A stretch of DNA of 64,000 bases, from NCBI GenBank assembly GCA_964567665.1, contig CAZMNN010000004.1, forward strand, positions 1 through 64,000, in the 5' to 3' direction. Below the pieces are notes generated by a model. That model was not told the DNA's origin. It did not search any database and worked only from the letters and a program-made list of their open reading frames with translations. The translations under genes were made by a program, and so were the position numbers. Source of the DNA: UBA1731 sp964567665. GTDB taxonomy: Bacteria; Verrucomicrobiota; Kiritimatiellia; RFP12; UBA1067. Each line of letters begins with the position of its first letter. Position 1 is the first letter of the stretch. Positions 17,397-26,907 of this stretch are shown one piece after another.

Positions 17397-20099
17397 ATGG
17401 CGATGGAGAAAAGATACGATTCCAAGGCAGCGGAGGCCAAGTGGTATCCGTTCTGGGAGAGCAACGGGTGCTTTCATGATGAACCCGGCAAAGGCAAGCC
17501 GTATTCGGTTGTGATTCCGCCGCCGAACGTCACGGGAATCCTGCACATGGGTCATGCGCTCAATCAGACGATTCAGGATATCCTTGTGCGCTGGCGCAGG
17601 ATGAGCGGCTACAATACGCTGTGGCTGCCGGGTACGGATCATGCCGGAATCGCAACGCAGAACGTCGTGGAGAAATCCCTCAAGAAGGAGGGCAAGCGCC
17701 GTCAGGATCTCGGACGCGAGGCGTTCGTCGCCCGTGTGTGGGAGTGGAAGAAGCAGTACGGCGGTACGATCGTCCATCAGCAGCGGATGCTCGGCAACTC
17801 CACGGACTGGAGGCGCGAAAGGTTCACGTTCGATGAGGGATGTTCGACCGCAGTCACAAAGGTGTTCTGCGACCTGTACAACGAAGGCCTCATCTACAAA
17901 GGCAACTACATCGTAAACTGGTGTCCGCGCTGCGGAACTGCACTGGCGAACGACGAGGTTGAGCACGAGGCCAACCATGGGCATCTCTGGTACATAAGAT
18001 ACCCTGTCGTCGGAAGCGCCAAGGGCGTTTCCGGCGAACCGTACAAGGATTACGTCATGGTTGCGACAACGCGACCGGAGACGCTTCCCGGCGATACCGC
18101 CGTTGCGGTGAATCCCAAAGACGAGCGCTATGCGCACCTTATCGGCAAGACCGTGGTGCTGCCGCTTTCCGGACGCGAGATACCCGTTCTGGCGGACGAC
18201 TACGTCGAAAAGGAGTTCGGCACGGGCATCGTAAAGATTACGCCTGCGCACGATCCGAACGACTTCCTCGTCGGCAAGCGTCATGGTCTTGAAGAGATAA
18301 ACGTAATGACCGACGATGGCCGCATGAACGAACTTGCCGGCGGCAGATACGTCGGCATGGACAGGTTCAAGTGCCGCGAGGCGATTGTCGAAGATCTTGA
18401 GTCCGGTGGATTCCTCGATCACATCGAGGACTACGACAACCAGGTCGGACACTGCTACCGCTGCCACGAGGTGGTGGAGAGCCGCCTCTCGAAGCAGTGG
18501 TTCGTGAAGATGAAGCCGTTGGCCGAACCCGCCATTGAGGCGGTGAAGAGCGGCGAAGTGCGTTTCGTGCCGAAGCGCTGGGAGAACATCTACTTCAACT
18601 GGATGGAGAACATTCAGGACTGGTGCATATCGCGTCAGCTTTGGTGGGGGCACCGCATTCCGGCGTACTATCTCCCGCAGAAGGGCGACGAAGAGCCGCA
18701 GTACGTCGTTGCGCCATCCGCCGAGAAGGCGCTTGAGCTGGCGAGAAGGATTCCGGGCTGCGAGAACATCGGCGCGGCGGATTTGAAGCAGGATGAGGAT
18801 GTGCTGGATACGTGGTTCAGCTCCTGGCTCTGGCCGTTCTCCACGCTCGGCTGGCCGGAGAAGACCGCTGATCTGGACTACTACTATCCCACGACCGATC
18901 TCGTCACGGCTCAGGACATCATATTCTTCTGGGTGGCGCGCATGATGATGGCCGGCATACATTTCATGAAGCGTCCTCCGTTCAAGAACATCGTGATCCA
19001 CGGCATCGTGCGCGATTCGCAGGGACGCAAGATGTCCAAGAGCCTCGGAAATTCGCTCGATCCTCTTGAACTCATCGAGACGTATTCCGCCGATGCCCTC
19101 CGCTTCTCGATTGCTCTCATAACGTCGCTCGACTGCGACACGAAGGTCAACAAGGAGAAGTTCGAGATCGGGCGCAACTTCGCGACGAAAATCTGGAACG
19201 CGGCCCGCTTCATGCAGATGCAGGAGGATTCCGGCGTGGAGCGCGTTGCGCTTGACGCATCGCTCGCCGGGCGTTCGCTCAGTGCTGATGACAAGCACAT
19301 CCTGTGGGCCTGCGACATGGCCTGCCGCCGGATGAACGACATCCTTGAACGCTACCGCATCCAGGATGGAGCGCTTGTGATATACGATTTCTTCTGGACG
19401 CAGATATGCGACTGGTATGTGGAGTACGCAAAGGATGCGCCGGACAAGTCCGTTGCGTTCGCAATCCTCCGTGACGTGTACTGGAAGGCTCTGCGCCTGC
19501 TTCATCCGTACATGCCGTTCGTGACGGAGGAGATCGCCCATCAGCTCGGCTACCTTGCGGACGGCGAGACCATCATGCGTGCCCCGTACCCGACCGGCTA
19601 CACGGACGAGGAGAAGACCGCGTGGGGGCTTTCGCAGGAGACTTACGATTTCGTCAACGCCAAACGAGAGGCGATCACTGCGCTTCGGGCGCTTCGTGCC
19701 GAATACAAGGTGCCGCCATCCGCGTTCGTGAAGGTGACTGTTGCCACCGATGACGTCCGCGCCCCTGCCGAGCGCGATGCGCTGAAGCGGGCGATGCGGG
19801 CGGAGAGCGTAGAGTTCGTCAAGGTCGGCAGCGATCTTGCGATGCCGAGCAGGCTGACGGCGTTCGGCACGGTGTATCTGTCGCTCGAAGGCCTTGTCGA
19901 CAAGGCGGCGGAGCGCAAGCGCATCGAGGGCGAACTTGCCAAGCTTGCGGGATTCATCAAGTCGTCCGAGGCGAAGCTCGCAAATACGCAGTTCACGGAT
20001 CATGCGCCGGCGGCAATCGTCGAGGAGGCTCGCCGCAAGCTCGCCGAGAACCGGGAGAAGGTTGCGCAGCTTGAGAAGTTGAGGGAGTTGTTCGGCTGA
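17397..20099 (+). CDS. valS: Valine--tRNA ligase
   Basis: The 900-residue class I synthetase charges tRNA-Val. PPPNVTGILHMGHA places the HIGH motif (HMGH) at residues 50-53. The editing (CP1) domain begins after NWCPRCGTAL and contains TTRPETLPGDTAVAV. WCISRQLWWGHRIPAYY and the KMSKSLGN loop near residue 545 follow. The end is the arginine- and lysine-rich coiled-coil arm found in ValS (AAERKRIEGELAKL). Length is typical. The ribosome site GGAG and ATG at 17397 are well placed. A very long antisense frame covers this gene and is a shadow. Confidence 0.97.
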   Translation: MAMEKRYDSKAAEAKWYPFWESNGCFHDEPGKGKPYSVVIPPPNVTGILHMGHALNQTIQDILVRWRRMSGYNTLWLPGTDHAGIATQNVVEKSLKKEGKRRQDLGREAFVARVWEWKKQYGGTIVHQQRMLGNSTDWRRERFTFDEGCSTAVTKVFCDLYNEGLIYKGNYIVNWCPRCGTALANDEVEHEANHGHLWYIRYPVVGSAKGVSGEPYKDYVMVATTRPETLPGDTAVAVNPKDERYAHLIGKTVVLPLSGREIPVLADDYVEKEFGTGIVKITPAHDPNDFLVGKRHGLEEINVMTDDGRMNELAGGRYVGMDRFKCREAIVEDLESGGFLDHIEDYDNQVGHCYRCHEVVESRLSKQWFVKMKPLAEPAIEAVKSGEVRFVPKRWENIYFNWMENIQDWCISRQLWWGHRIPAYYLPQKGDEEPQYVVAPSAEKALELARRIPGCENIGAADLKQDEDVLDTWFSSWLWPFSTLGWPEKTADLDYYYPTTDLVTAQDIIFFWVARMMMAGIHFMKRPPFKNIVIHGIVRDSQGRKMSKSLGNSLDPLELIETYSADALRFSIALITSLDCDTKVNKEKFEIGRNFATKIWNAARFMQMQEDSGVERVALDASLAGRSLSADDKHILWACDMACRRMNDILERYRIQDGALVIYDFFWTQICDWYVEYAKDAPDKSVAFAILRDVYWKALRLLHPYMPFVTEEIAHQLGYLADGETIMRAPYPTGYTDEEKTAWGLSQETYDFVNAKREAITALRALRAEYKVPPSAFVKVTVATDDVRAPAERDALKRAMRAESVEFVKVGSDLAMPSRLTAFGTVYLSLEGLVDKAAERKRIEGELAKLAGFIKSSEAKLANTQFTDHAPAAIVEEARRKLAENREKVAQLEKLRELFG

Positions 20100-20118
20100 T
20101 CCCGCCGATGCTTTACGC

Positions 20119-20150
20119 CCCGTCCCGTGCATCTTGAAAACCGGGACGGG
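20119..20150 (+). terminator. Hairpin after valS, possible terminator
   Basis: CCCGTCCCG at 20119-20127 pairs perfectly with CGGGACGGG at 20142-20150 over a 14-base loop. No T-run follows, so it may be a weak terminator, an mRNA 3' stabiliser or a Rho-dependent end rather than a classical intrinsic terminator. Confidence 0.45.
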
Positions 20151-20191
20151 ATATGATAACCTACGGTCAGTAGTTAACGAGAGGACTTGGA

Positions 20192-21856
20192 ATGACCATA
20201 CGTTCAGCGCTTGAGGAGTTCGCATCCAAGAATCCGGATCATGTCGCACAGGTGTTCAGTCGCGGCAAAGAGTGGATTCGGCGGACATACGGAGAGTTTC
20301 TTGCGGACGTGACGTCCACTGCCGAGGCATACGGCTCGAAATTCGGGCTGAAGCCGCGAGAGGAGAACGTTGCGCAGATACTTGCGAACGGCCCCGAATG
20401 GATGGATGTGTATCTTGCCTGCTCCGGCGCCGGCGTTTCCGTGGTGCCGCTCGATCCGAAGCTGCACAGCGAGGAGGTGCTGTACATCCTCCGCGATTCA
20501 GGCGCGGTCGTCGTCACGACCGACCGGCAGCACATACCGATGATGCAGCAGATTGCCGCCGAACTGCCGAAGCTCAGGGCGATCGTCATCGTGGACGGCG
20601 GTGCGCCGTCCTACGCCGCAATCGGATCTGTCCCGGTCTACGACCTTGCCGAGCTGAAGCGCGGCTCCTGCTCATGCGGATGGTACGCGAAGAACGTCTG
20701 CACCGGCGATGACGTTGCGAGCATCATCTACACGTCCGGAACGACCGGCAAGCCGAAGGGCGCGATGCTCACGCACTCGAACTTCATTGAAGACGCGAAG
20801 GGTGGCTTGGCTGCGTTCGGCGAGCGAATCGACAGTACGGACTCGTTCTATGTTGTGCTTCCGTTCTTCCATGCGTTCTCGTTCCTCGTGAACTTCACGT
20901 TGCCTATCATGCTCGGTTCGTCGGCGTATCTTATGCGTTCGCTGCGCACGATATCGGAAGACCTCAAGGAGCTTAAGCCTACGATTCTGATTGCGGTGCC
21001 GCTCCTCGTCGAGAAGGTGTACGACAAGATATCGGATAAGCTCGCAAAGTCGAAGGCCGCCAAGTTCATGAAGGCGGTGGGGCTTAAGTCCATCGTCAAC
21101 TCCGGCGTGAAGAAGGCTCTCGATCCGAACCTGCGCTTTGTGGTCGTTGGCGGCGCCCCGTGTCCTGTTCACGTTCTCAAGGGCTTCAAGGATCTCGGAA
21201 TCAAGATGCTTGAGGGATATGGACTTACGGAATGCTCTCCGGTCGTGTCTGTGGCTGGGCCGAAGCTCGCCAAGATCGGCACGATAGGCCATAAGCTTCC
21301 CAACATCGAGATACGGATATCGGATCCGAACGATGCGGGCGTTGGCGAACTCCAGGTCAAGGGTCCGATCGTGATGCGCGGATACTTCAACAATCCGGCG
21401 GCCACGCAGGAGGCGTTTGACGGCGAATGGCTCAGAACCGGCGATCTCGCTTCGGTGGACGAGCAGGGGCTTATCACGATAAGGGGACGCAAGAAGGCTC
21501 TCATCGTCAACCGCGAAGGCAAGAACATCTATCCCGAAGAGGTGGAGAACGTAATCGCCGGAGATCCGCTTATCTCAGATTGCGTGGTGGTCGGATATCG
21601 CGTCGGTCGTGATCCCGGCGAGCACGTCGGCGTGATTGTCCATCCGGACGAGGATGCCCTCGCACTCCGCAACGGCGGCAGTCCGATGTCCTGGGAGGAG
21701 ATGGAGAAGGTTGCGCGGATCGGAATCCGGACGCGCTGCCAGAAGCTTGCGGACTACAAGCGCCCGCGCAAGATACTTGTCCTTCACGAGCCGCTTGAGC
21801 GCACGTCCATCCAGAAGGTGCGCCGTGTTGCGTACAAGGGAATGCTTGACGAATGA
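20192..21856 (+). CDS. AMP-forming acyl-CoA (or acyl-ACP) synthetase
   Basis: The 554-residue protein belongs to the adenylate-forming superfamily. The P-loop-like YTSGTTGKPKG lies at about residues 179-189, with YGLTECSPVV further on, WLRTGDLA and the C-terminal hinge and catalytic lysine region ending in RTSIQKVRRVAYKG. These enzymes activate a carboxylic acid with ATP and transfer it to CoA or ACP. The overall layout is of the long-chain fatty-acid type, but the substrate cannot be read from the sequence. An unknown membrane protein follows after 45 bases. Confidence 0.82.
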   Translation: MTIRSALEEFASKNPDHVAQVFSRGKEWIRRTYGEFLADVTSTAEAYGSKFGLKPREENVAQILANGPEWMDVYLACSGAGVSVVPLDPKLHSEEVLYILRDSGAVVVTTDRQHIPMMQQIAAELPKLRAIVIVDGGAPSYAAIGSVPVYDLAELKRGSCSCGWYAKNVCTGDDVASIIYTSGTTGKPKGAMLTHSNFIEDAKGGLAAFGERIDSTDSFYVVLPFFHAFSFLVNFTLPIMLGSSAYLMRSLRTISEDLKELKPTILIAVPLLVEKVYDKISDKLAKSKAAKFMKAVGLKSIVNSGVKKALDPNLRFVVVGGAPCPVHVLKGFKDLGIKMLEGYGLTECSPVVSVAGPKLAKIGTIGHKLPNIEIRISDPNDAGVGELQVKGPIVMRGYFNNPAATQEAFDGEWLRTGDLASVDEQGLITIRGRKKALIVNREGKNIYPEEVENVIAGDPLISDCVVVGYRVGRDPGEHVGVIVHPDEDALALRNGGSPMSWEEMEKVARIGIRTRCQKLADYKRPRKILVLHEPLERTSIQKVRRVAYKGMLDE

Positions 21857-21901
21857 CGTTGAGGTTTCCTTGCGGAATGAAGCGCTGACGATGGTGATGT
21901 C

Positions 21902-22693
21902 ATGAATATGCTCGTATCGAAAAAGTCGTGGATGCTTGCTCCTGCGGTGTTTCTGCTGTCGCTGGCCGCGCTTGCCGTCACCTGGGCGGTAATGGAGCCG
22001 CAGGCTCTGCGGTCGGCGTTTGATGCCGCAGGGTATTCGTTCTTTGAGACGCTGACCGTTCCGTTCTATGCGTTGATAGTTCCGCTTGTGTGGCTGTGCT
22101 GCCCGTTTGGCGGTTCGGCGAAGCGCAAGGTTCTTCTCTGCGCAGGTGTATCCTGCATCGCGGCGATGGCGGTCGTAAAGGAGCTTGATCTGCACCTTGT
22201 CCTCATGCGGCAGCTCTATCCGGACGTCATCAACCCCGACGGCAGCGTATATGGGCTTCTGAAGCCTGACGGCTCTCCGCTCACAGGGACGCCGTTCAAG
22301 ATGCGCTTCCTCACGAACGCCGGTGCGCCGTTCGGAGCGAAGGTGGTCGCCGTTTCGTATTTTGCGCTTCTGTTCGGAGTGTTTGCGGCCATGCTCGCGT
22401 ATTTCTTCCCGCGCCTTGTGAAGGGGTTCTTCAAGCTCCATCCTGTCGCCTGGACGATGTGCTTTTTCGGCGCCTCGGGCGTGATGGTGCAGGTGTTCGA
22501 CAGGCTGCCCGCATGGTACAGGCACTCATGCGGTCTTGCAAAGATGGATCTTGCCGATTCGTTTTCGGCATTTTGCACGGCCTTTGAGGAAGGCGGGGAG
22601 ATGATGATTGCGGCGTTCGCACTGTTGGCGATACTTCAGGCCCATGCGATATACGCCGGAGACAGGCCGCCGCCGGAGTTCGCTGAACTGTGA
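21902..22693 (+). CDS. Unknown polytopic membrane protein
   Basis: The 263-residue protein has about six hydrophobic segments, including LAPAVFLLSLAALAVTWAV near the N-terminus and CFFGASGVMV later, so it sits in the inner membrane. A periplasmic or cytoplasmic loop holds YPDVINPDGSVYG. I do not recognise a family. It lies between the acyl-CoA synthetase and argG (34 bases before argG), all in the same direction, which may only reflect cotranscription. Confidence 0.6.
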   Translation: MNMLVSKKSWMLAPAVFLLSLAALAVTWAVMEPQALRSAFDAAGYSFFETLTVPFYALIVPLVWLCCPFGGSAKRKVLLCAGVSCIAAMAVVKELDLHLVLMRQLYPDVINPDGSVYGLLKPDGSPLTGTPFKMRFLTNAGAPFGAKVVAVSYFALLFGVFAAMLAYFFPRLVKGFFKLHPVAWTMCFFGASGVMVQVFDRLPAWYRHSCGLAKMDLADSFSAFCTAFEEGGEMMIAAFALLAILQAHAIYAGDRPPPEFAEL

Positions 22694-22727
22694 TTTCTGA
22701 AAGAAAGCCACAACGAGGAAAAAACAA

Positions 22728-23960
22728 ATGAAGCTGGAAGAGTTGAAGGGCAAGACCGTCGGCGTATGCGTGTCGGGCGGTCTCGATTCCAAAACGATAT
22801 GCTGCGTCCTGCTGGATGCCGGCGTAAAGGTGAAGGCGTTCTCCGCCAACGTCGGACAGCCTGACGAGAAGAACATCAACGACATCAAGAAGCGCATGGC
22901 GCCTACCGGCGTCAAGACCGAGATCGTGGACGTCACCAAGGAGATGGCAGACATCTGCTTCGAGACGGTCAAGTGCCAGGCCATGTATGACGGCGGCTAC
23001 TGGAACTCCACGGGCATCGCCCGCGCAGTCACTGTTCAGAAGCTCCTGCCCGCGATGAAGAAGGCCGGCTGCGTGGCGCTCGTGCATGGCGCGACGGGGC
23101 GCGGCAACGACCAGATGCGCTTTGAACGCTACACCAATGTGCTTGACCCCGATTTCGGCGTGTACGCCCCCTGGCGCGACTCTGAGCTTCTCAAGAAGTT
23201 CCCCGGACGCACGGAGATGGTGGACTTCCTCGCCGAGCGCGGCATTGTGGCGTTTGTCGGCACGAAGAAGAAATACTCCACTGATGCGAACCTTGCCGGA
23301 CTTTCCCACGAAGCCGAGGATCTTGAATCCATGGAGACGTCCATGCGCATCGTGAAGCCCACGATGGGCGTGTGGCCGGAGGACGCCCCCGACAAGGTCG
23401 AGAAGATCGTCCTCAAGTTCGAGAAGGGCCGTTGCGTTGCCGTCAACGGCAAGAAGATGGATCCGTACAAGGTCATGCTTCTCCTGAACAAGATCGGCGG
23501 ACGCAACGGCATCGGCATGAAGCACGCGCTGGAGAACCGCATCATCGGCACGAAGAGCCGCGGCGTGTACGAGGCTCCCGGCATGGAGGTGCTTTCCTGG
23601 GGTCTCAAGTACATCTATGAGGGTATCATGGATCGCCGTTCGACCCTCCTCTTCCAGCAGCTCTCCAAGTTTGTCGCAGACCAGATCTACGATGGCCGCT
23701 GGTTCGATCCTGCAACCCAGGCGGCGCGTTCCGCAATCCAGGTGTGGGCGGACAAGGCCACGGCTGAAATCACGCTCGGTCTCTACAAGGGCAACATCTA
23801 CTTTGAGTCCCTCAAGGGTCTCAAGGCCACGATCTACAACGAGGCGGACAGCTCCATGGAGGCCTCTGACGGTCTCAATCCTCATTCGTCGCAGGGCTTT
23901 GCGGAGATTCAGTCCGTTGAGGCCAAGATGCTCGCGAAGAGCGGACAGATCAGGGTGTGA
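22728..23960 (+). CDS. argG: Argininosuccinate synthase
   Basis: The 410-residue enzyme joins citrulline and aspartate using ATP, the penultimate step of arginine synthesis. The N-type ATP pyrophosphatase loop SGGLDS is at residues 16-21. GATGRGNDQMRFE and YSTDANLAG, both typical of ArgG, follow. Length and C-terminus are normal. Its end overlaps or abuts the following secreted TPR-like gene, which may therefore be cotranscribed, although no functional link is evident. argH is not in the window. Confidence 0.95.
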   Translation: MKLEELKGKTVGVCVSGGLDSKTICCVLLDAGVKVKAFSANVGQPDEKNINDIKKRMAPTGVKTEIVDVTKEMADICFETVKCQAMYDGGYWNSTGIARAVTVQKLLPAMKKAGCVALVHGATGRGNDQMRFERYTNVLDPDFGVYAPWRDSELLKKFPGRTEMVDFLAERGIVAFVGTKKKYSTDANLAGLSHEAEDLESMETSMRIVKPTMGVWPEDAPDKVEKIVLKFEKGRCVAVNGKKMDPYKVMLLLNKIGGRNGIGMKHALENRIIGTKSRGVYEAPGMEVLSWGLKYIYEGIMDRRSTLLFQQLSKFVADQIYDGRWFDPATQAARSAIQVWADKATAEITLGLYKGNIYFESLKGLKATIYNEADSSMEASDGLNPHSSQGFAEIQSVEAKMLAKSGQIRV

Positions 23961-23965
23961 GCCTT

Positions 23966-25549
23966 ATGCGGTGCGGCATTGCGAAACTGACGGCCGCCGT
24001 GGGATTTGCTGCGCTGTGCGTTGCGTCCTTCGCCGCCGATCAGGTCGGGTTGTATGATTATCCCAGACTTCACGTGCCGCAGACGCTTTTGCGCGTACAG
24101 CTGATGAATGCTGTACGCGCCGGCAACATAACGAACATGGAGGCAATCTGCCGGCAGGGGCTTGAGCTTATGCCGGGGGATGCTACATGGCAGTACAATC
24201 TGGCGTGTGCGCTTGCATACCGCGCCACGCCGGATGCTGCGCTTGATGCGCTTGACAAGGCCGTCAAGGCAGGCTTCCGCAATGCGGCGGCAATCGAGGC
24301 CGACAACGACCTGAAGCGCATCGCCTCTACGGCGCGATTCAAGGCGATTGTGCAGGAGGCGCGTGACACCGCGAATATTCCCGTTCCTGGGATGCCATAT
24401 CCCAAGACGGCAAGGTTGACACAGGGGACGAAACTTGTTCTCACAAAGCAGAATCTCATTTGGGATTTTGACCGTGGTCTTTATGTCGCAAACTTCAAGT
24501 TCTTGCGTGGCGTCAGCGAGTCCGCAGAGGCGCGGGCCGCTCTGTACGACGGGCCGGCGAAAGATGTGTTGGCGGCATGGATAGCGGACGGAACGGCTTC
24601 GGGCAACGGCGGCGATCTGTATGTGAACCGTGACGGCAACCATTCCCGCATAAAGGCGGATGCGTTTCCGCTGCTTTCGGAACTCTGCTTTGAGGCAGAG
24701 GCGAGACGGAAGAACGTCGACAAGGCTTTACCGAATGCGCTCTATCCTGGAGCTGCGGTCGTAGGAAACGCATCGCTTGCAATCAATTCAACAAACGATT
24801 CCTGTTCGCTTGTGCGCATGGCGATGCAGGATCCCGCCGCGCTGCTCGCTCTTCAGCAGTGCTATCTCGACAACCAGTTTTGGGTGTTTCCCGCCCACAA
24901 GGATTTTGTGCCTGAAAAGGGGATTGACCGCTACATGGGCGTAACGCCGTGCGCGTTGCAGTCGGTAGGCTCAAGCGGGTCGGACAGGTATTTCGTCCGT
25001 GCGGCATTGGCCGCATCTGCGGCGTTGCGGCCTGAAACCAAGGCGGCTGTGCTTTCCAGAAAGGCCTTTGGTCCGCTTATGCAACATCTCTTCAGGCGTA
25101 CGCGCAAAGGTGTGGAGAGCGATGCAGACTATCTTACGGAAAAGGCGCATCCTACGGCATTCGACCGGAGTTCGCTTGACGTTGAGCGAATGGTTCAGAT
25201 GGCGCACGGGCTTACGCCAGAATCCATACCTCCAACGCTTCTGCCGCTTTCGTCGTTTGTGCCGGTTAAGTCCACTGACCTCGAACGTGAACTCGATTTC
25301 ACGTTCCGTCCGTTTGCATCCTCAGCCTCCGGTTCGGAGCTGACATACGAATGGCGTACAGTGCACGGCGATGCAAAGAGGGTTGTGATCACCCCAGGAC
25401 AGAACGGTTCAGTGCATCTTTCGGTGGATTGCCGCAGTTTGACGAACCGCATAGACGTGGCCTGCTTCGCCAAAACGGCGACGAGCACATGGAGCGCACC
25501 GTCATTCATCTGCATCTATCCGATCCCCTCTGTCGGTTTCGCTCGCTGA
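23966..25549 (+). CDS. Secreted TPR-like protein of unknown function
   Basis: From the ATG at 23966 the protein has 527 residues and an N-terminal signal sequence ending near AALCVASFAA, so it is exported. Residues about 40-105 form helical TPR-like pairs (ITNMEAICRQGLELMPGDATWQ continues into NLACALAY). The middle holds NRDGNHSRIKADAFPLLSEL, and the end is beta-rich. I chose the ATG because AGGG lies ten bases upstream; the GTG at 23957, overlapping the argG stop, is an alternative. No catalytic motif is visible. Confidence 0.6.
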   Translation: MRCGIAKLTAAVGFAALCVASFAADQVGLYDYPRLHVPQTLLRVQLMNAVRAGNITNMEAICRQGLELMPGDATWQYNLACALAYRATPDAALDALDKAVKAGFRNAAAIEADNDLKRIASTARFKAIVQEARDTANIPVPGMPYPKTARLTQGTKLVLTKQNLIWDFDRGLYVANFKFLRGVSESAEARAALYDGPAKDVLAAWIADGTASGNGGDLYVNRDGNHSRIKADAFPLLSELCFEAEARRKNVDKALPNALYPGAAVVGNASLAINSTNDSCSLVRMAMQDPAALLALQQCYLDNQFWVFPAHKDFVPEKGIDRYMGVTPCALQSVGSSGSDRYFVRAALAASAALRPETKAAVLSRKAFGPLMQHLFRRTRKGVESDADYLTEKAHPTAFDRSSLDVERMVQMAHGLTPESIPPTLLPLSSFVPVKSTDLERELDFTFRPFASSASGSELTYEWRTVHGDAKRVVITPGQNGSVHLSVDCRSLTNRIDVACFAKTATSTWSAPSFICIYPIPSVGFAR

Positions 25550-25616
25550 ATGCGCGCACAATTTCGTCATTTTTCATTTCAGCCGATGGATGCCTGTTCT
25601 GCGCTGATGTGCAATG

Positions 25617-25625
25617 TGCTATAAT
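25617..25625 (+). promoter_or_regulatory. Extended -10 promoter for the DUF486 gene, predicted leaderless
   Basis: TGCTATAAT with the hexamer at 25620-25625, followed after nine bases by the ATG at 25635. An in-frame ATG at 25614 lies inside the promoter and cannot be the start of this transcript. Confidence 0.7.
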
Positions 25626-25634
25626 GCCGCCCCC

Positions 25635-25979
25635 ATGGGAAACATAAGTCTTGCTACAGTGGGATTGCTGGCAATCTCGAACTTCATCATGTGCATCGCA
25701 TGGTACGGACATCTCCGCAATCTCGGAAGTGCGCCGCTGTGGGTCGCAATAGTGTCCTCCTGGGCGATTGCGCTTGCCGAATACTGCTTTGCCGTGCCGG
25801 CAAACCGCATCGGAGCGCGGACGATGAGCCTTGAACAGCTGAAGATAACGCAGGAGGCCGTATCCCTGCTGATCTTCATCCCGTTCTCGATCCTGATAAT
25901 GAAGCAGCCGATATCCTGGAACTATGGCATTGCCATGGTCTGCATCCTCGCGGCTGTGTTCTTCATATCACGCGCATGA
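25635..25979 (+). CDS. DUF486 / DMT-superfamily small membrane protein
   Basis: The 114-residue protein has four hydrophobic helices and matches DUF486, a small single-domain branch of the drug/metabolite transporter superfamily: ISNFIMCIAWYGHL near the start, AIALAEYCFAVPANRIG in the middle and the conserved LKITQEAVSLLIF. Known members are uncharacterised; a transport role is inferred from the superfamily. The gene is monocistronic, with its own leaderless-type promoter, and converges on the minus-strand secreted cluster. Confidence 0.85.
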   Translation: MGNISLATVGLLAISNFIMCIAWYGHLRNLGSAPLWVAIVSSWAIALAEYCFAVPANRIGARTMSLEQLKITQEAVSLLIFIPFSILIMKQPISWNYGIAMVCILAAVFFISRA

Positions 25980-26002
25980 GATGCCGGTTTGCGCCTTTCA
26001 GT

Positions 26003-26902
26003 TCAGTATGACCGCAAAGCCTTGAAGAAGTCGTCGTTCGACGTGCGGACGGTCGGGAATTCCAGTATCGAAAACCTGAACGGCCTGGACGGCGCTGGAG
26101 AGAATCGCAGGTCGGTCGTCCACCATTCGTTGAGACCGAGGTTTGCCGGACACGGCTCTTCGAGGACGATTCCGCTCGGCCCCATGCCCTTGCCGTCCGC
26201 CGAGCCGTCGTAATCCGCGTCCTCAAGCGCGAACAGGCGTTCGTCTCCGCGCAGTGTGATGCGTTCGTTCGGGCGCGGCGGATAGAACCGCAAGTCGCTC
26301 CTGACCTGTCGGCGATATCCCTTGAACTTCGTCTTCTTTCCCGGCCCGTAGTCGAGGAAGGACGGGATTGCGCTGACGTGTACGACCATGCCGGTGACCG
26401 GACGCAGGGATTCCGCCAGCGGCGCAACCTCGAACTTCAGAAGAGGCGACTCCGGTTCGAGCCAGGTCTGAAACCTCACGGAGGCGCCGTCGAAGTTGAA
26501 GTGCGCCTCGATGCCTGCGGCCTCGCCGTCCGTGAATTGCCGAAGCGCGTTTGGACGCAGCTGCAGCCTGTCCCACGGAATTCCGTTCACCGTTAGCTTG
26601 ATGCCGTCTATCAGTCCGCACACGCCGTGGCTGTCGTAAACCTTCGTGAACGACTGGTTGTGCCCCGATCCGTTGTTTGCGCTGAACGCGAAACGTCGCG
26701 GCTTGCCGTTGTGTGCGCGGACATTGCGAAAGGAGAGCCCCCAGGATGCTTTTCCGTTGGCCATCGTGACGGTGCGTTCGAGCGACAGCTCCTTGCGCAG
26801 CGCATTGGGTTCGCGGATGTCCACGGAGACTGCCGCCGCGCACAGGAACGGCAGCACTGCGGAAACGGCGCAGGACGTGATGGTCTTCATCGTGGTACTC
26901 AT
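26003..26902 (-). CDS. Unknown secreted protein
   Basis: The 299-residue protein has a signal sequence (VLPFLCAAAVS near residue 20) and a beta-rich mature part with GLIDGIKLTVNG and a C-terminal half holding LRFYPPRPNERITL. No catalytic motif is recognised. It is the last gene of a three-gene minus-strand cluster and begins five bases after the DUF4838 gene, with GGGAG upstream overlapping that gene's end. The context suggests a role in handling an extracellular polysaccharide. Confidence 0.6.
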   Translation of the reverse strand: MSTTMKTITSCAVSAVLPFLCAAAVSVDIREPNALRKELSLERTVTMANGKASWGLSFRNVRAHNGKPRRFAFSANNGSGHNQSFTKVYDSHGVCGLIDGIKLTVNGIPWDRLQLRPNALRQFTDGEAAGIEAHFNFDGASVRFQTWLEPESPLLKFEVAPLAESLRPVTGMVVHVSAIPSFLDYGPGKKTKFKGYRRQVRSDLRFYPPRPNERITLRGDERLFALEDADYDGSADGKGMGPSGIVLEEPCPANLGLNEWWTTDLRFSPAPSRPFRFSILEFPTVRTSNDDFFKALRSY

Positions 26903-26907
26903 GGCGG

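Noticed and set aside
17304..20249. A 981-codon minus-strand open frame antisense to valS
   Set aside because: valS is full length with all motifs. The antisense frame is a by-product of GC-rich codon use, has low-complexity Arg/His/Leu composition and no domain.
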